A stretch of DNA of 53,281 bases from Bacteroidales bacterium (GTDB taxonomy: Bacteria > Bacteroidota > Bacteroidia > Bacteroidales > P3). Made by a program: the position numbers and the translations under genes. The DNA is taken from contig JAFTDW010000033.1 in NCBI GenBank assembly GCA_017454015.1, positions 1 through 53,281 of the forward strand, written 5' to 3'. Shown piece after piece: positions 51,557 to 53,281 of this stretch (positions are counted from its first letter, which is position 1; the number at the start of each line of letters is the position of its first letter). The notes under the pieces were generated by a model. That model was not told where the DNA came from and made no database searches. It saw only the letters and a program-made list of their open reading frames with translations.

Positions 51557-52990
51557 TCACTTGACATAGTATCCCCCTGTGCGCTTACTCCCATGGCGTT
51601 CTATCAGACCGAATTGAAGCAATGTATTGATGTGTTTGTCAATGGTTCTAAATGGTTTGCCTAAACCTTTGGCGATTGCTGTTGTGTTGCATCCTTCATT
51701 TACACGTATGTATTCAAGAGTCTCCCGTTGGCTTTCATTTAATTGACCATTTAATTGACCATTTAATTGACCATTTAATTGACCATTTAATATGCCTCTG
51801 CTCTCTATCGGCTGTCCGTTGAGCATTTTGTCAAATCGGAAAACCACAATGACATTACCATTTTGGGAGGTAATTTCCGGTTCGGGCAACCCGGCTTCAA
51901 GGCATTTGCTTTTCATAAGGCCCAGACCGCGACCCCAATTCTCAAATGTGCCACGATAGAAGAACGAACGCGCAATAATGGGGTTGTTAGGTTTGGAAAT
52001 CATTGGCGGGTTTTGGCTTGAATAATCCACCCCTTGGGGGATTTGCCCAAAATTGACAATCTCTATTCGGTCGTTGAATATGGCTATCCCGATAGAGCCT
52101 CCAGGAGTATTGTATTCTCGGTGGATGAGCGCATTAATCACGCACTCCCTCAGTGCATCGCGCGGCACGGTCAGTCGCTCTTCCCTGTATAGACCTTTCA
52201 CTTCGCCCGACAGATTGAGATGGCGGAAGAAGAAAGCCATTGCCTCTTCAAGCATAAGGAACACGTTGCCACACACCTGCTTGTTGTCAAGGAACACGCG
52301 GTTGTCCGTGCCTTGGAATCGGGCAAGGCGCAACAACAGCTGTGGGTATTCCATCGTCTCGTGTTTCAGATACAACACGGCTGCAGCATTTGTCAACCGT
52401 CCATCCTTCATCAATTCCAGATTGGTCAGCACGGTAGGGATGTCCGATCTGTAGGCAGCCTCCGGCAATCTGCCCATCTCCACACCGATGCGGACAGTGC
52501 GCTTGATTTCCTCTTCGTCGAGATCCGACAATGTGAGTTCCTGATTTGTTCTCCGTTCCCATTGAATGACAGCGCGGTTGCTTCGGTCGAGCAAATCGTG
52601 ATACCTCGCCTGTGGCATTGTGGCGGTGGTGCTCTCCACCCTCATATATGGCCGACCTTTGTACACAAACGGTTTGTCGTCGGTACTTGTAGTGGTGATT
52701 ACTATAAGTTGCTTATCTGTATTGGGGATGCCAACATACTCTATGTTGAGCAACGGGAACGGCTCAAACTCGCGGATGCAGGAAGCAATTTCACGCTTGG
52801 TACTGTCGCCGACTTCTTGTCCCACGACATTGCCATCGTCGGTCACACCGAACACCACGCTGCCGCCCTCACTGTTAAGCATTCCGCACAGGCTTTCCAT
52901 TCCGCGCTCCAATTGGCCGGTACTCTTCTTGAGTTCCAGCGTTTCTGATTCTCCTTGTTTGACTTTGTCTAATAATTCGTTCAGTTCCAT
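51557..52990 (-). CDS. AlbA_2-domain, HATPase-like transcriptional regulator
   Basis: The 477-residue protein has an N-terminal AlbA_2 (Schlafen-type) domain (ESETLELKKSTGQL, LCGMLNSEGGSVVFGVTDDGNVVG), a central region, a HATPase_c_4-like part (RECVINALIHREYNTPGGSIGIAIFNDRIEIVNFGQIP; NWGRGLGLM) and a C-terminal winged helix (TTAIAKGLGKPFRTIDKHINTLLQFGLIERHG). It resembles the RecG-like/DUF4325-type putative regulators common in Bacteroidetes. A linker of repeated LNGQ units joins the ATPase part to the winged helix. A perfect palindrome lies 18 bp upstream. It is flanked by inverted repeats and next to a transposase, suggesting a mobile cargo gene. Confidence 0.85.
   Translation of the reverse strand: MELNELLDKVKQGESETLELKKSTGQLERGMESLCGMLNSEGGSVVFGVTDDGNVVGQEVGDSTKREIASCIREFEPFPLLNIEYVGIPNTDKQLIVITTTSTDDKPFVYKGRPYMRVESTTATMPQARYHDLLDRSNRAVIQWERRTNQELTLSDLDEEEIKRTVRIGVEMGRLPEAAYRSDIPTVLTNLELMKDGRLTNAAAVLYLKHETMEYPQLLLRLARFQGTDNRVFLDNKQVCGNVFLMLEEAMAFFFRHLNLSGEVKGLYREERLTVPRDALRECVINALIHREYNTPGGSIGIAIFNDRIEIVNFGQIPQGVDYSSQNPPMISKPNNPIIARSFFYRGTFENWGRGLGLMKSKCLEAGLPEPEITSQNGNVIVVFRFDKMLNGQPIESRGILNGQLNGQLNGQLNGQLNESQRETLEYIRVNEGCNTTAIAKGLGKPFRTIDKHINTLLQFGLIERHGSKRTGGYYVK
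51736..51790 (-). repeat. Four exact 12-bp tandem repeats in the AlbA_2 gene
   Basis: CATTTAATTGAC occurs four times without change, plus 7 more bases. On the coding strand it encodes repeated LNGQ. Because the unit is a multiple of three, slippage would only lengthen or shorten the linker. Confidence 0.95.
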
Positions 52991-53008
52991 ATTTCAATAA
53001 CGACCATT

Positions 53009-53026
53009 GACACAATTTATTGTGTC
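53009..53026. promoter_or_regulatory. Palindromic operator candidate upstream of the AlbA_2 gene
   Basis: GACACAAT-TT-ATTGTGTC is a perfect 8-bp inverted repeat, starting 18 bp before the AlbA_2 start codon on the - strand. It is well placed for binding by the gene's own winged-helix protein. Confidence 0.55.
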
Positions 53027-53033
53027 TCCTATT

Positions 53034-53052
53034 AAAAGCCCACGGCAAGAAA
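53034..53052. repeat. Inverted repeat, right copy, at the transposase side
   Basis: AAAAGCCCACGGCAA (53034-53048) plus GAAA is the inverse of the sequence at 51502-51521. It lies 96 bp before a transposase start and could be the left terminal repeat of that insertion sequence. A 12-bp palindrome (GACCTATAGGTC, 53058-53069) follows. Confidence 0.55.
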
Positions 53053-53107
53053 GAGAGACCTATAGGTCATTTTGCAGGATAAAATCTTTCGAATCGCACG
53101 GATTCAC

Positions 53108-53115
53108 TACCTTTG
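53108..53115 (+). promoter_or_regulatory. -7 element of the transposase gene
   Basis: TACCTTTG fits TAnnTTTG and lies 32 bp before the ATG at 53148. Confidence 0.5.
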
Positions 53116-53147
53116 CGGGTGTTCAAGATACTCAAAAAAAGTAGAAA

Positions 53148-53281
53148 ATGTACAAGATTAAATGCCCTGTATGCAAAGGGACAAATACGGTGAAAAACGG
53201 GAAAAGGAACGGAGTCCAACTCTACATCTGTAGAGATTGTCCGTACCAGTTCCGCAATAGAATCGAAGTGTATGGCGACAA
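53148..53281 (+). mobile_element. Transposase N-terminus (zinc-binding type), cut by the window end
   Basis: The first 44 codons read MYKIKCPVCKGTNTVKNGKR, then NGVQLYICRDCPYQF. The CPxC...CRDC pattern is the zinc-ribbon start of insertion-sequence transposases (InsA-like, or the zinc-binding variant of the IS256 group) that are common in Bacteroidetes. No catalytic residues are visible because the gene continues past the window. Confidence 0.8.

Noticed and set aside
1-53281. tRNA or rRNA genes
   Set aside because: No cloverleaf with conserved TTC/CCA elements or rRNA segments was recognised in the spacers.

Overview
The window reads as a chromosomal segment of a Bacteroidales bacterium (phylum Bacteroidota). 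Three things point there. Many genes have a -7 element of the type TAnnTTTG and little Shine-Dalgarno signal. The gene families are characteristic: FISUMP proteins, a DUF3822 protein, a DUF2723 (TMEM260-like) protein, FKBP lipoproteins, a secreted protein with a type IX-like C-terminal tail, and RHS tips with the core sequence TGKEKDxETGYGYFGARYMD. Finally, lipoproteins are abundant. The core genes are GC-rich but use the isoleucine codon ATA freely. The family or genus cannot be fixed from the sequence alone. No rRNA, tRNA or CRISPR array was found.

Positions 1-2080 hold the end of a FISUMP-domain gene and an orphan AAA ATPase of the DUF4143 type, whose leader consists of four 33-bp tandem repeats. 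Positions 2273-17073 are mostly + strand core genes: gcvP, yggS, a YitT-type membrane protein, rpe, a VanX-type dipeptidase, rseP, an LptF/LptG permease, an M49-like peptidase, recN and an M23 peptidase, followed by a decayed FISUMP-type gene. Positions 17225-20505 lie on the - strand: folK, a secreted protein with InlB-like repeats, and glnA. Positions 20725-35077 are + strand: pepP, rlmI, folE, a LolA-like protein, tsaB, a peptide ABC permease, a kinase/RapZ fusion, two poorly known genes, rsmD, purC, a CYTH protein, a YfcC transporter and an M28 peptidase. A TPR lipoprotein (+) then meets a - strand run head-on: PAP2 phosphatase, obgE, adk, two FKBP lipoproteins and nrnA. Divergent from nrnA come arcA, the DUF2723 membrane protein and an HtrA-type protease, followed by a voltage-gated ion channel on the - strand.

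From about 47.7 kb to the end the region is accessory. It holds three copies of an RHS core end on the - strand. Two are fused to different peptidase-like toxin tips (JAB-like and HExxH), and each is followed by an overlapping gene for an exported, presumably immunity, protein. The third copy is decayed. The tips and immunity genes are clearly AT-richer than the core genes. The array stops abruptly beside a 15-bp sequence that recurs inverted on the far side of an AlbA_2/HATPase regulator gene and lies at the start of a transposase gene cut by the window end. This looks like a polymorphic-toxin tip store with a mobile-element boundary.

Several families of short dispersed intergenic repeats run through the window. 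One has replaced the normal end of recN and adds a tail to the protein. Another resembles degenerate telomere repeats built on CCCTAAAACC. The best leads for new biology are the RHS tip array, the 33-bp leader repeats of the AAA ATPase, the repeat-flanked AlbA_2 gene with a 12-bp tandem-repeat linker, and the ion channel with a TVEGW filter.
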